Of a stretch of 64,000 bases of DNA, positions 9,953-18,321 are shown piece by piece. Under the pieces are notes generated by a model. The model was not told the origin of the DNA and did not search any database. It saw only the letters and a list, made by a program, of their open reading frames with translations. Source of the stretch: JABDKH01 sp963768565. Its GTDB lineage: Bacteria; Bacteroidota; Rhodothermia; Rhodothermales; JABDKH01. A program made the position numbers and the translations under genes. The DNA is taken from assembly GCA_963768565.1 (NCBI GenBank), contig CAVYIO010000015.1:1-64000 (forward strand). The letters run 5' to 3'. The stretch's first letter is position 1. Each line of letters opens with the position of its first letter.

Positions 9953-10632
9953 GCGACGTCGACGGCGAAGTGATAGTTCGAAATACGCGGCCGGAAGATT
10001 TCGGACAGATTACCGAGCTCTGCCGAATGGTCTATCCGCGCATGAAGCCGTGGGCCGAGCGTTTTCTTTCGTCACACCTCGAACACTTTCCCGAGGGACA
10101 ATTTGTGGCGATCGATGAGGGGACCGGAAACGTCGTGGGCATGTCCGCAAGCCTCATCCTCAGCTGGGAGGACTACCACCATATCGATAGCTACGGAGAC
10201 TTCACCGACGGTGGCTTGTTCACGAACCACGATCCGACGGGGGGCACGCTATACGGCGCGGAGGTTATGGTGGACCCGTCGCAGCGTCGGCGTGGCGTCG
10301 GCTCGAAGATCTACAGGGCACGACGGGAGCTGGTTGAACGAAAGGGGCTGCGCCGTATACGGGCGGGCGCCCGGCTGCCGAGCTACCACCGGTACGAGGA
10401 CGAGATGACGGCGGAGGAGTACGTAGCGAGAGTGATTCGGGGCGAGTTGACCGATCCGACGCTCACATTCCAGCTGAAGCAGGGGTTCGAGGTGCTGGAC
10501 GTGGTGTCGGACTACTTCAGCAACGACCCTCGAAGCCGCGACTACGCGGCATTCATCGAGTGGATCAACATGGAGGTAGCGCGGCCGGAGGACTACGCCG
10601 CACGAGACGCACGGGATAGACGCTTCGAATAG
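9949..10632 (+). CDS. GNAT family N-acetyltransferase
   Basis: 227 residues with the GNAT acetyl-CoA site: a beta4 strand (LYGAEVMVDPSQ) followed by the RRRGVGSKIYRARREL pyrophosphate loop (Q/RxxGxG/A type). The N-terminus (VIVRNTRPEDFGQITELCRMVYP) is the usual GNAT start. It overlaps the preceding C-N hydrolase by four bases, so the two probably act on the same metabolite, one transferring an acetyl group and the other cleaving an amide. The substrate is not inferable. Confidence 0.88.
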   Translation: MSDVDGEVIVRNTRPEDFGQITELCRMVYPRMKPWAERFLSSHLEHFPEGQFVAIDEGTGNVVGMSASLILSWEDYHHIDSYGDFTDGGLFTNHDPTGGTLYGAEVMVDPSQRRRGVGSKIYRARRELVERKGLRRIRAGARLPSYHRYEDEMTAEEYVARVIRGELTDPTLTFQLKQGFEVLDVVSDYFSNDPRSRDYAAFIEWINMEVARPEDYAARDARDRRFE

Positions 10633-10786
10633 CTTCGGGAAGAGTTCGGTTCGGCATGACTGACGCTGTGACCCCGTTTCCCGAATCGCTACCGGGCGGG
10701 TCCCACATGCGTCTACCCGGCCGCCAGGTGCTCTTTCGCTGTGCACCAACGACAGGCCTCAGCCTCACTTCTGCACGTCCTCCGGA

Positions 10787-11920
10787 CTACAGGGCGACGG
10801 CGGCTCCCGTCCGGACACTCTCATAGATCGCGTCGATGACACGCATGTCGCGCAGTCCCTCGTAGCCATCAACCGTCGATTTGTGGCCGTTGATGATGCT
10901 GTCGGCTACGCCGTCCATGTGCCGTGCCTGCTGGTTGACCTGCGGAAAGTCCATGGGGCCCTCCGACGTCCGGCCCGAAATCCCGCCGTACCCGTAGGCA
11001 GGTCGCAATTCCACCCATCCGTTCTCGGCCGACGCGTAGAGTCGCTCCTCGTAAGCCGCGTAGGTCGTCGCGCATGTGGCGACGCAGCCACTCGGAAATG
11101 TCATCTGCCACGCGATGGTCTCGTCGACTTCCGCGAATTTCTCGGGATCCGTCTTGTACTCCTGGGCCGTCACCTGCACGGGCTCTTCTCCGGTCACATA
11201 CCGCGCGGCCTGCAGGGCGTAGATACCCACATCCATCAGAGCGCCGCCGCCCGAGAGCGACTTCTTGAGCCGCCACTGGTTCGGGTTGCCGAGTCGGAAG
11301 CCGAACGCCGTCTGCACGTACTTGATCGCACCGTAGACTCGTTCCTGCCCGATACGCATCGCTTCGAGATTGTGCGGCTCGAAGTGTAGTCGGTAGCCAA
11401 TGCAGAGTTTTCGGTCGACGGCTTCGCACACCTGGATCATCGTCTCTGCTTCGGCCGCCGAGACGGCCATAGGCTTCTCGCAGATCACGTGCTTCCCGGC
11501 AGTCGCGGCTCGGATCGTGAACTCCGCATGCATGCTGTTCGGCAGCACGACATAGACGATGTCGATCGCGTCGTCGTCGACAATACGGTCAAACGTCTCG
11601 TAGTTGTATACGTGGCCTTCGAGTTCGGGATGTTGCTGCATCCACCGCTCCGCCTTGGAGGGCGTGCCGGTCACGATGCCCGCGAGCTTGCACAAACGGG
11701 TCTCTTTGAGGGCGGGTGCGAGCTGCCGGGTCGAGTAGCTGCCGAGTCCCACGAGCGCGATACCGAGTTTCTGTTCCTCGGAGCGTTCCGGGGCCGCCGC
11801 CGGAGATGCGGCCTGTTGTTCTCGGCCGCACAGCACCGGTCCAAGGCCCAGGGCTCCTGCGGCCATCTTGTTGAAGCTTCGTCGCGAGAGTCGTGTGGAC
11901 GAGGTGTTCTTCGCATTCAT
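10787..11920 (-). CDS. Gfo/Idh/MocA family oxidoreductase, Tat-exported
   Basis: 377-residue NAD(P)-dependent sugar or polyol oxidoreductase. A twin-arginine signal (SRRSFNKMAAGALGLGP) begins the protein, so it is exported folded with its cofactor. The Rossmann fold begins at GIALVGLGSYST, and the conserved EKP motif (VICEKPMAVS) and the C-terminal beta-sheet domain (GGGALMDVGIYALQAARY) follow. It resembles periplasmic glucose-fructose oxidoreductase-type enzymes. The 154-base gap to the GNAT gene and the 120-base gap upstream show no other gene. Confidence 0.9.
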   Translation of the reverse strand: MNAKNTSSTRLSRRSFNKMAAGALGLGPVLCGREQQAASPAAAPERSEEQKLGIALVGLGSYSTRQLAPALKETRLCKLAGIVTGTPSKAERWMQQHPELEGHVYNYETFDRIVDDDAIDIVYVVLPNSMHAEFTIRAATAGKHVICEKPMAVSAAEAETMIQVCEAVDRKLCIGYRLHFEPHNLEAMRIGQERVYGAIKYVQTAFGFRLGNPNQWRLKKSLSGGGALMDVGIYALQAARYVTGEEPVQVTAQEYKTDPEKFAEVDETIAWQMTFPSGCVATCATTYAAYEERLYASAENGWVELRPAYGYGGISGRTSEGPMDFPQVNQQARHMDGVADSIINGHKSTVDGYEGLRDMRVIDAIYESVRTGAAVAL

Positions 11921-12040
11921 CGTGCTTAGCGTAGATTTGGATTAAGCTCGCACAGGTCATCATCGCACTCGCCGTCAATTTGAGCGACTCAGTCAACTGC
12001 GTCTGACAGATGTCCGAGTGGCGACCCGCGCCATGCATGG

Positions 12041-12442
12041 TCAGTACATCATCTCGCTATCGTGGTAGTACTTGAATTCGACGAGGTTGTTGGAGGGGTC
12101 AACAAGGACGAAGCTCAGATGCTCTTCGCGCTTTCCTTCAAAACGTGTGAACGGCTCAGCAAAGAAGCTGAGTGCGTTGGCATGTGCACGGTTCAGAATT
12201 TGATCGAAGTCCGCCCGGCGGCGAAACGTGATCCCGAAGTGCCGCGGATACAATTCGGGAGCAGAATCGATTTTGTCAGGAGAGAGGTGGAATACGACCT
12301 GATGATCGAAGAACCTGATAGAAATTCTGTCGTCGTATCGCCTGCCGGCAGTGCAGCCCAGGTTGTCAACGTAGAAACGATGTGTCAAGTCCAGATCGTG
12401 AGTTGGCACGGCAAGGTGGAAAACACCTGATGAGTCATTCAT
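12041..12442 (-). CDS. VOC family protein (glyoxalase/dioxygenase fold)
   Basis: 133-residue single-chain vicinal-oxygen-chelate protein. The first beta-alpha-beta-beta-beta unit starts at FHLAVPTHDLDLTHRFYVD (metal-ligand His) and the second at YPRHFGITFRRRADFDQIL, ending in the typical VDPSNNLVEFKYY (metal-ligand Glu). It is probably a small-molecule-modifying metalloenzyme or binding protein; the reaction is unknown. It is transcribed divergently from the adenylation-carrier gene. Confidence 0.88.
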   Translation of the reverse strand: MNDSSGVFHLAVPTHDLDLTHRFYVDNLGCTAGRRYDDRISIRFFDHQVVFHLSPDKIDSAPELYPRHFGITFRRRADFDQILNRAHANALSFFAEPFTRFEGKREEHLSFVLVDPSNNLVEFKYYHDSEMMY

Positions 12443-12562
12443 GGTTGTTTCGCGATTACTACCAGCGCTCTGTCGGTGATGGCAATTATTATAACTTAGT
12501 GTTCGTCAGGTTGAATAAGAGCAGCGCCAGATGTGTTCAGGGCGCATTGTCCGAATGCTGGA

Positions 12563-14371
12563 ATGACTGACGACCAACCCAACACCGTTCTGGGCCTGGT
12601 ACACGCGTCGGCATTATTTTCTGCCGGCTCTATGGCGCTTCTGGCTCCCGATCGCCCGGCCCTGACCTACCGCGAACTGCTCGATCAAATCCGCGGATTC
12701 GGGACAGAGCTGCGGTCTCGCGGCGTCTCGCGAAAGGACCCGGTCGCTATTGTGCTCCCAAATGGACCCGAAATGGCATCCGCGTTCCTCGCAGTCGCTT
12801 CGTACGCCACAGCGGCGCCACTCAACCCTGCATTGACGGAGCGAGAGTTCGAGTTCTACCTCGCTGATCTCGGCGCGAAGATCCTGGTAACGGAACCAGC
12901 TGCGGGCAACCGAGCGGCGGCTGCTGCGCATCGCATGGGGATTACCGTGCTGGAGATCAGGAATGATCCAGAGCGATCGGCCGGAACACTCCTGGAAGGC
13001 CCGATCCAGGAAGACGTCGCAGAGCCGGATGCCGGCCAGCCGGACGACACGGCGTTGCTCCTCCATACGTCCGGCACAACCGCTAGACCCAAGCTGACCC
13101 CGTTAAGCCATCGAAATCTTGCGGCGTGTGTCCGGGCCATTCACTCAACGCTGGGATTGTCGACATCAGACAGATGCCTGAACGTAATGCCGCTCTTCCA
13201 TGTGCACGGACTGGTCGGTGCCATGTTGTGCACGCTTTCCTCCGGGGGGAGCGTCGTCTGTACGGGCGGCCTGGACGTCTCAAGGATGTTCGAGTGGCTT
13301 GAACGCTACAGACCGACATGGTACACAGCCGCTCCTACCATGCATCGAGCTGTACTAGAACGGGCCACAGACGAGCCGCACCGAGCACGACATACCTCGC
13401 TGCGATTCATTCGCTCCGCCGCAGCAGCCCTCCCTGCCAGCGTCGCCACCAGAATGGAGGCAATGTTCGGCGTACCCGTGATCGAGGCGTACGGAATGAC
13501 TGAGGCATCACAGCAGATCTGTTCGAATCCGCTGCCGCCAGCAGTACGCAAGTTAGGCTCAGTCGGGCTCGCCGCCGGACCACAGGTTCGGGTAGTGGAT
13601 GATGAGGGGCGATCCGTGCCCTCGGGAACACCCGGCAACGTGGTCATCCGCGGTGCGAGTGTAACAAAGGGGTACCTGCGACCGGAAGGTGTGAACAGCA
13701 TGAGTTTCGTGAATGGATGGTTCCAAACCGGCGACCTTGGGTACTTCGATGAGGATGGCTATCTCTTCTTGCGGGGCCGCCGGACTGAAACTATTAACCG
13801 GGGCGGCGAACTCATTTCGCCCCACGAGATAGACGAGGTGCTTCGCGAGCACCCGGCCATCCAGCAGGTTGCCGTATTTGGCGTGCCACATGAAGGCCTG
13901 GGTGAGATGCTTGTCGCTGCCGTCGTTGTCAGGCCGGGGTGGGTCCTCTCGGTCGACGATATCAGGCGCTTCTCGGTTGAGAGGCTCGCATCGTTCAAGA
14001 TCCCGTCGCGCTGGTTATTCGTTGACAATCTTCCCGCGGGACCGACCGGCAAGATCCAACGCAAGCTCCTGAAAGATCAGGTCGGCCTCGATGACTCCGA
14101 GCGGATTGGGTCGTATCTGCCCGTGCCTGCAACCGACTCTGAAAGGAAGATTGCGGAGATCTGGTCGAGTGTTCTGCGGCTGAAACAAATCGGTGTCTCG
14201 ACTGATTTGCACAGCCTGGGAGCCGATTCCCTGCAGATGGGGCAGATCGTGGCTCGTATCAACGAGGTCTTTGGGACGGCCTTGACGCTGAAACATGCCT
14301 TCGATTTCGCAACGATACGAGATCAGTCTCGCCTTGTAGATGACATTCGGAATCCGGTCGATGAACCATGA
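12563..14371 (+). CDS. AMP-dependent acyl-CoA synthetase/ligase fused to an acyl/peptidyl carrier domain
   Basis: About 602 residues: an ANL-superfamily adenylation domain (P-loop LLHTSGTTARPKL, YGMTEAS, GWFQTGDLGYFDEDGYLFLRGR, C-terminal catalytic Lys in PTGKIQRKLL) followed by a carrier domain with the phosphopantetheine attachment Ser556 in LGADSL. It should activate a carboxylic acid as acyl-AMP and load it onto its own carrier arm. No condensation, ketosynthase or thioesterase domain is present, and no biosynthetic genes adjoin it, so it is a free-standing A-T module. The start at 12563 (MTDDQPN) is chosen over an upstream in-frame ATG (12533), whose extra residues have no homologous look. 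The substrate is unknown. Confidence 0.88.
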   Translation: MTDDQPNTVLGLVHASALFSAGSMALLAPDRPALTYRELLDQIRGFGTELRSRGVSRKDPVAIVLPNGPEMASAFLAVASYATAAPLNPALTEREFEFYLADLGAKILVTEPAAGNRAAAAAHRMGITVLEIRNDPERSAGTLLEGPIQEDVAEPDAGQPDDTALLLHTSGTTARPKLTPLSHRNLAACVRAIHSTLGLSTSDRCLNVMPLFHVHGLVGAMLCTLSSGGSVVCTGGLDVSRMFEWLERYRPTWYTAAPTMHRAVLERATDEPHRARHTSLRFIRSAAAALPASVATRMEAMFGVPVIEAYGMTEASQQICSNPLPPAVRKLGSVGLAAGPQVRVVDDEGRSVPSGTPGNVVIRGASVTKGYLRPEGVNSMSFVNGWFQTGDLGYFDEDGYLFLRGRRTETINRGGELISPHEIDEVLREHPAIQQVAVFGVPHEGLGEMLVAAVVVRPGWVLSVDDIRRFSVERLASFKIPSRWLFVDNLPAGPTGKIQRKLLKDQVGLDDSERIGSYLPVPATDSERKIAEIWSSVLRLKQIGVSTDLHSLGADSLQMGQIVARINEVFGTALTLKHAFDFATIRDQSRLVDDIRNPVDEP

Positions 14372-14454
14372 TCAGGTGATGGCTGGAGAGTTTCTGTACG
14401 ACTATCAGCACGACGTTCTCTTTTGCAGTACGATCCAGAACAAGTTGTTTCGCC

Positions 14455-14492
14455 CCAAAACGACAAAAGCCCCATTCTTTCGAACGAGGCTT
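14455..14492 (-). terminator. Intrinsic terminator of the rpmB-tRNA unit
   Basis: On the minus strand AAGCCTCGTTC, a GAAA tetraloop and GAATGGGGCTT form an 11-bp stem (two G-U pairs), followed by TTGTCGTTTT. It starts six bases after the 3' end of tRNA-Cys. Confidence 0.85.
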
Positions 14493-14497
14493 CCCTG

Positions 14498-14568
14498 AGG
14501 TGACGGGCGGAATCGAACCGCCGTACAAGGTTTTGCAGACCTTTGCCTAACCACTCGGCCACGTCACC
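14498..14568 (-). tRNA. tRNA-Cys (anticodon GCA)
   Basis: Cloverleaf on the minus strand: acceptor GGTGACG/CGTCACC, D-arm GCCGAGTGGTTAGGC, anticodon loop CTGCAAA and T-loop TTCGATT. The discriminator base is U, as expected for tRNA-Cys. CCA is not encoded. Confidence 0.95.
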
Positions 14569-14608
14569 GGTGTCGCGGACCGTCGGTTTTGCCAGACACC
14601 ACGGCCGG

Positions 14609-14685
14609 TGGTACGCCAGGCAGGACTTGAACCTGCGACCTACGGATTAGAAATCCGTTGCTCTATCCAGCTGAGCTACTGGCGC
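14609..14685 (-). tRNA. tRNA-Arg (anticodon TCT)
   Basis: Cloverleaf on the minus strand: acceptor GCGCCAG/CTGGCGT, D-arm GCTCAGCTGGATAGAGC, anticodon stem ACGGA/TCCGT with loop TTTCTAA, and T-loop TTCAAGT. The 3' CCA is encoded (14609-14611). Confidence 0.95.
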
Positions 14686-14717
14686 TCGGTTCTTAACAGG
14701 TCCGATACATACTCTCG

Positions 14718-14792
14718 TCGGGGTGGCAGGATTCGAACCTGCGGCCTTCTGCTCCCAAAGCAGACGCGCTAACCGGGCTGCGCCACACCCCG
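14718..14792 (-). tRNA. tRNA-Pro (anticodon TGG)
   Basis: Cloverleaf on the minus strand: acceptor CGGGGTG/CACCCCG, D-arm GCGCAGCCCGGTTAGCGC, anticodon stem TCTGC/GCAGA with loop TTTGGGA, and T-loop TTCGAAT. It begins about 40 bases after the DUF4295 stop codon, so it may be co-transcribed with the ribosomal protein genes. Confidence 0.95.
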
Positions 14793-14833
14793 AGTCGGCG
14801 AAATACAATCGCTCGCCGCTGACTCCAGAAACT

Positions 14834-15004
14834 CTACGGCCGAGACGCCTTGATCTCGTCCTTCACGCTTGCAGCATCGACCATCTTCTGCTGAAAACTG
14901 TAGTGCCCGTTGTCCTTCTTCACCGCAACGATCAGCTTCGCCATCTTGCGGCTCTCTTCCTTTGACTTGCGGACCTTGTCTCCGAATGATTGTGCCTTGG
15001 CCAT
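14834..15004 (-). CDS. DUF4295 family small basic protein
   Basis: 56 residues beginning MAKAQSFGDKVRKSKEESRK and ending DEIKASRP, a close match to the short DUF4295 proteins that follow rpmB and rpmG in Bacteroidota. Conserved position and basic composition suggest a ribosome-associated role, but no function has been shown that I know of. It sits 42 bases downstream of rpmG in the same direction. Confidence 0.88.
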   Translation of the reverse strand: MAKAQSFGDKVRKSKEESRKMAKLIVAVKKDNGHYSFQQKMVDAASVKDEIKASRP

Positions 15005-15046
15005 GACTGACTATCTCCGTTGCGCGACGGCCCGTGCCGTCACGGA

Positions 15047-15217
15047 TTACTTGATCTCCCGATGCAGGGTGTGCTTGCGCAGCCTGGCGTTGTACTTCTT
15101 CAACTCCACTCGGCCCTGCGTGTTACGACGATTCTTCGTGGTCGAGTACCTGGACGTTCCCGGAGCTTCTGTACACTCCAGTATGACCTGTACTCTGGTG
15201 CCTTTTGCTTTGGCCAT
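15047..15217 (-). CDS. rpmG: 50S ribosomal protein L33
   Basis: 56 residues, MAKAKGTRVQVILECTEAPG... with STTKNRRNTQGRVELKKYN and the basic C-terminus RLRKHTLHREIK, typical of bacterial L33. Only one Cys remains, so this is the zinc-free form. It lies between rpmB and the DUF4295 gene, all on the minus strand, and is part of the large ribosomal subunit near the E site. Confidence 0.95.
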   Translation of the reverse strand: MAKAKGTRVQVILECTEAPGTSRYSTTKNRRNTQGRVELKKYNARLRKHTLHREIK

Positions 15218-15249
15218 CGGTCCTACTCTCTAAGGTTGCTGTGCGCGAA

Positions 15250-15486
15250 CTAAACTTTGACGCCGCGCGCACGCGCTTCGTCCAGCACCGCCTTGATGCC
15301 TTTCTTGTTGATCGTCTTGAGTGTCTTCGTGGAGACCCGCAACGTCACCCACCGATCCTCTTCAGGAACGAAGAAACGCTTTTTCTGGAGATTGATCTCA
15401 AAACGCCGCCGCACTTTGTTGTGCGCGTGGGAAACGTGGTTTCCCGATCGCGGCCCTCGACCCGTAAGCTGATCCTTCCGTGACAT
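15250..15486 (-). CDS. rpmB: 50S ribosomal protein L28
   Basis: 78 residues, MSRKDQLTGRGPRSGNHVSHAHNKVRRRFEINLQ... with WVTLRVSTKTLKTINKKG, the standard L28 signature. It is the first gene of the minus-strand unit rpmB-rpmG-DUF4295-three tRNAs. The 271-base gap upstream shows no gene. Confidence 0.97.
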   Translation of the reverse strand: MSRKDQLTGRGPRSGNHVSHAHNKVRRRFEINLQKKRFFVPEEDRWVTLRVSTKTLKTINKKGIKAVLDEARARGVKV

Positions 15487-15757
15487 AACTGCTTAAATGC
15501 CCCGTCGCGGGCACTCCTCGAGATATTCTGAGATCGATTAGCGCAAAAATGGCCGCCAATAGCGGCCAGAGCACGGAAAGATACGACCCCGCGAGCGCTA
15601 AAAGCAAAGCGGTGAGCGGGACCGAAACCGCCTCGGGCGGGGAATTATCTATGAAGGGCCGCTTTCAGCCCCCTGGGACGCCTTAATAGAGTCTCGCACT
15701 GTCGCCAGAGCCCGTGGCCGCATCGGCACGATGCCTGCGGGGGAATCAGCCCGAGAC

Positions 15758-15964
15758 CTACTCCTCCGACTTGAGCGTGGACAATCCGATGGGCGCGTAC
15801 AATGGGCAGGTTCCTACGGCGCTGGTCAACAGAAATACGACCGCGAGGATGCCGAGGATGATGGCTGCCGTGCCACTGATCTGTCCGGTGAAGTACAATA
15901 CAGCCACAACGACGGCAACAAGAAACCGTATCACACGATCGATGGTCCCCATGTTCTTCTTCAT
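15758..15964 (-). CDS. DUF2892 (YgaP-like) membrane protein
   Basis: 68 residues starting MKKNMGTIDRVIRFLVAVV; the start at 15964 is fixed by an AGGAGGG ribosome-binding site about eight bases upstream. Two TM helices surround a short loop (YFTGQISGTAA), and the C-terminal helix ends VGTCPLYAPIGLST, the family hallmark. In other bacteria this domain follows rhodanese domains; here it stands alone. It is probably an inner-membrane protein of unknown role. Confidence 0.88.
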   Translation of the reverse strand: MKKNMGTIDRVIRFLVAVVVAVLYFTGQISGTAAIILGILAVVFLLTSAVGTCPLYAPIGLSTLKSEE

Positions 15965-16089
15965 TTCGCGCCCTCCTGATGGTCGGATGAATTGAATGTC
16001 TGAGTAGTTGCTTCCTATCATCTCACTAACAAAATACGGGGTGATTGCTTCCAAAAACGGCGTGGCTGCTCAATTAGCAAACAGTTGGC

Positions 16090-16990
16090 ATGATGGGGAA
16101 ATTCATCAAATGGTTCGGAGTCGCGGCGCTGTTGCTGGTATTCCTCGTACTGGTCGCGGGCAGTTACTACTACTGGAAGAGTGATCAGCTTCTCAACGCA
16201 GCCTATGATGTGGCCCCGATGGGCCTCGATCTGACGCCTGCAGATTCCACGATGCTGGCCCGCGGCAGGCACATCGCCATCGCTCACGGCTGCATGGACT
16301 GCCACGGTCCCGATCTGGCCGGGACTCCGATGATGGACGCCATGCCTGTGGCCATCATCCCGGCGTCTAATCTCACACCGGCCGGGGCCGTCGCGTCGTA
16401 TACGGACGCGGACTGGTTCCGGGCCATCCGAAACGGCATCGGTCCCGACGGCAAGAGCCTGTGGCTGATGCCGTCCGCGGCATACACACGATTGAGTCCG
16501 TCGGATCTGGTGAGTCTGATCTCTTTTCTGAAACAGGCCGAGCCCGTTGTTCGCGACTTTGCGCCGAAGCGCATGGGACCCCTTGGTCGCATGCTCGTCG
16601 CCAGCGGCACGTACAAACTGGCGGCCGATCTCGTCGATCATGATCTGCCCTTGAGAGCCGCTCCGCCGGCAGGCCCGACCGCCGCGTACGGCGAGTACGT
16701 CGTGTATTATTGCCGGTACTGTCACGGCCCGGACCTGGCCGGCGGATTAATACAGGGGCCACCGGGGACGCCTCCCTCGTCGAATCTCACTCCCTCCGAA
16801 GACGGGCTCGGCGAGCTACACGGAACAGGACTTTATCCGCGCGCTGCGAGAGGGTCACAAACCGGATGGCGAGCGGATGGAGGCGGTCTACATGCCCTGG
16901 CAGGCCACCGCCGCTATGACGGATGATGAGATCCGTGCCGTCTGGGAATATCTGCAGACCCTGGATCCTCTGCCCATCGGCCAGCCGTAA
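16090..16990 (+). CDS. Diheme c-type cytochrome (frameshifted)
   Basis: Membrane-anchored (TM helix at residues 8-27) periplasmic cytochrome with two heme c sites, CMDCH and CRYCH, each followed by the GPDLAG/NLTP pattern of this family. The first frame runs to 16926, but its last part is out of register. The adjoining frame reads SASYTEQDFIRALREGHKPD...VWEYLQTLDPLPIGQP to the stop at 16990, so an indel lies near 16800-16815. Likely role: electron transfer to a terminal oxidase or dehydrogenase. No partner gene adjoins it. Confidence 0.88.
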
Positions 16991-17011
16991 CCGCGGCACG
17001 ATACCGGCAGC

Positions 17012-18271
17012 CTACTCCACGTTCACCGCCACGGCCGGCTGCACCGACGCAGCCCTCGAGGCCGGGTAGAGCGACGCCACGACGCAAAGAAGCAGCGCAA
17101 TCGCCGCGACTCCCACAACATCCCCTACCCGGATGGAAACCGGATACGCACGCAGCAGGAATGAGTCCGCGCCGACAAGTGGCACCAGCTCCAGGTACTT
17201 CTGCGCCAGCGACATGCCCAGGCCCAGGACCAGCCCGGCGATCGTTCCCGTGATGCCGATCAACAGGCCCTCAAGCCGAAAAATCCAGGCGATATCCTTC
17301 CGGGACACTCCCATGGCCTGCAACACCCCGATGTCCCGGCGCTTCTCCAGGACCACCATCGTTATGGAGGCCACGATACTGAACGCAGCCACGACAATGA
17401 TCAGGGCCAGAATGAGCGTCGCGGCCCACTTCTCCAGTTTCATCACGCTGTAGAGCGACCTCTGAAGATCATACCACGTGCTGACAGCAAACCGGTCGGC
17501 CGGAAGTCTGGCCTGAAGCTGTGACTTGACGGCCGATGCGTTCTCGATATCATCCAGCCGAATCTCGATGCCGGTAACAGACTTGCCCGTGCGAAAGAGC
17601 CGCTGCGCCTCGGAGATCGCGATATACACGCGGCTTTCGTCGTTCCCCGACTCCAGGTCGTAGACCCCTCGGACCTCAAACCGCGGAACGTGGAACCCCG
17701 AAAACGGCTGCGTGATGCGTCGCTCCAGTTCCGGTGCCGAGAGCAGACCCAGCCGGCTGGCGTCGAGCGAACCGCTCTTCGGAGACAGGCCGAACCGCCG
17801 CGCCAATCCTATTCCCACCACGATTCCCGACAGCCCGTTCTCGCGCTCCAGATTGAATGAGCCGAATCCTGTTCGGTCCACCTCGTCCTCCGACGAAAAC
17901 TGCCCCGGGTCGATGCCTCTCACAAGTACGACCTTCGCCGTCTCGGTTTCTCCTTCGTACGCCAGCAGGGCCTTGCCCTGCACATATGGTGTGGCGGTAA
18001 TGACGCCCGGAATGGCAAGGGCGACCTGCCGAACCGAATCGGGAGATGGAATCCCCCGGCCCTGTACCGCTTCTATGCGCACATGAGGATCAACCGAAAC
18101 AAGGAGGTCGCGCACAAAATCGAAGAAGCCGTTCATCACCGACAACACAATGATGAGCGCCGCCACTCCCACCGTCACTCCTACGGTGGAGATTCCCGTG
18201 ATAATCGAAATCAGCGTCAGGCGCTTTCGGCCAACGAGATATCGGCGTGCTATAAAGAGGCGGAAGTCCAA
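17012..18271 (-). CDS. ABC transporter permease, LolC/LolE (FtsX) type
   Basis: 419 residues with the LolC/E layout: an N-terminal TM helix (GVTVGVAALIIVLSVMNGFF), a large periplasmic MacB-like domain and an FtsX domain with three C-terminal TM helices (ATLILALIIVVAAFSIV, GLLIGITGTIAGLVLGLG, VVGVAAIALLLCVVASLYPASRAA). The start MDFRLFIARRYLVGRKR is characteristic. It should extract lipoproteins from the inner membrane together with an ATPase (LolD) not seen here. It lies 50 bases downstream of a lipoprotein gene and probably in one operon with ychF. Confidence 0.9.
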   Translation of the reverse strand: MDFRLFIARRYLVGRKRLTLISIITGISTVGVTVGVAALIIVLSVMNGFFDFVRDLLVSVDPHVRIEAVQGRGIPSPDSVRQVALAIPGVITATPYVQGKALLAYEGETETAKVVLVRGIDPGQFSSEDEVDRTGFGSFNLERENGLSGIVVGIGLARRFGLSPKSGSLDASRLGLLSAPELERRITQPFSGFHVPRFEVRGVYDLESGNDESRVYIAISEAQRLFRTGKSVTGIEIRLDDIENASAVKSQLQARLPADRFAVSTWYDLQRSLYSVMKLEKWAATLILALIIVVAAFSIVASITMVVLEKRRDIGVLQAMGVSRKDIAWIFRLEGLLIGITGTIAGLVLGLGMSLAQKYLELVPLVGADSFLLRAYPVSIRVGDVVGVAAIALLLCVVASLYPASRAASVQPAVAVNVE

Positions 18272-18321
18272 ATAGGATCTGACCTGTCGGCGCCGGCAAA
18301 CGACAACCCGTGATATCCCGC

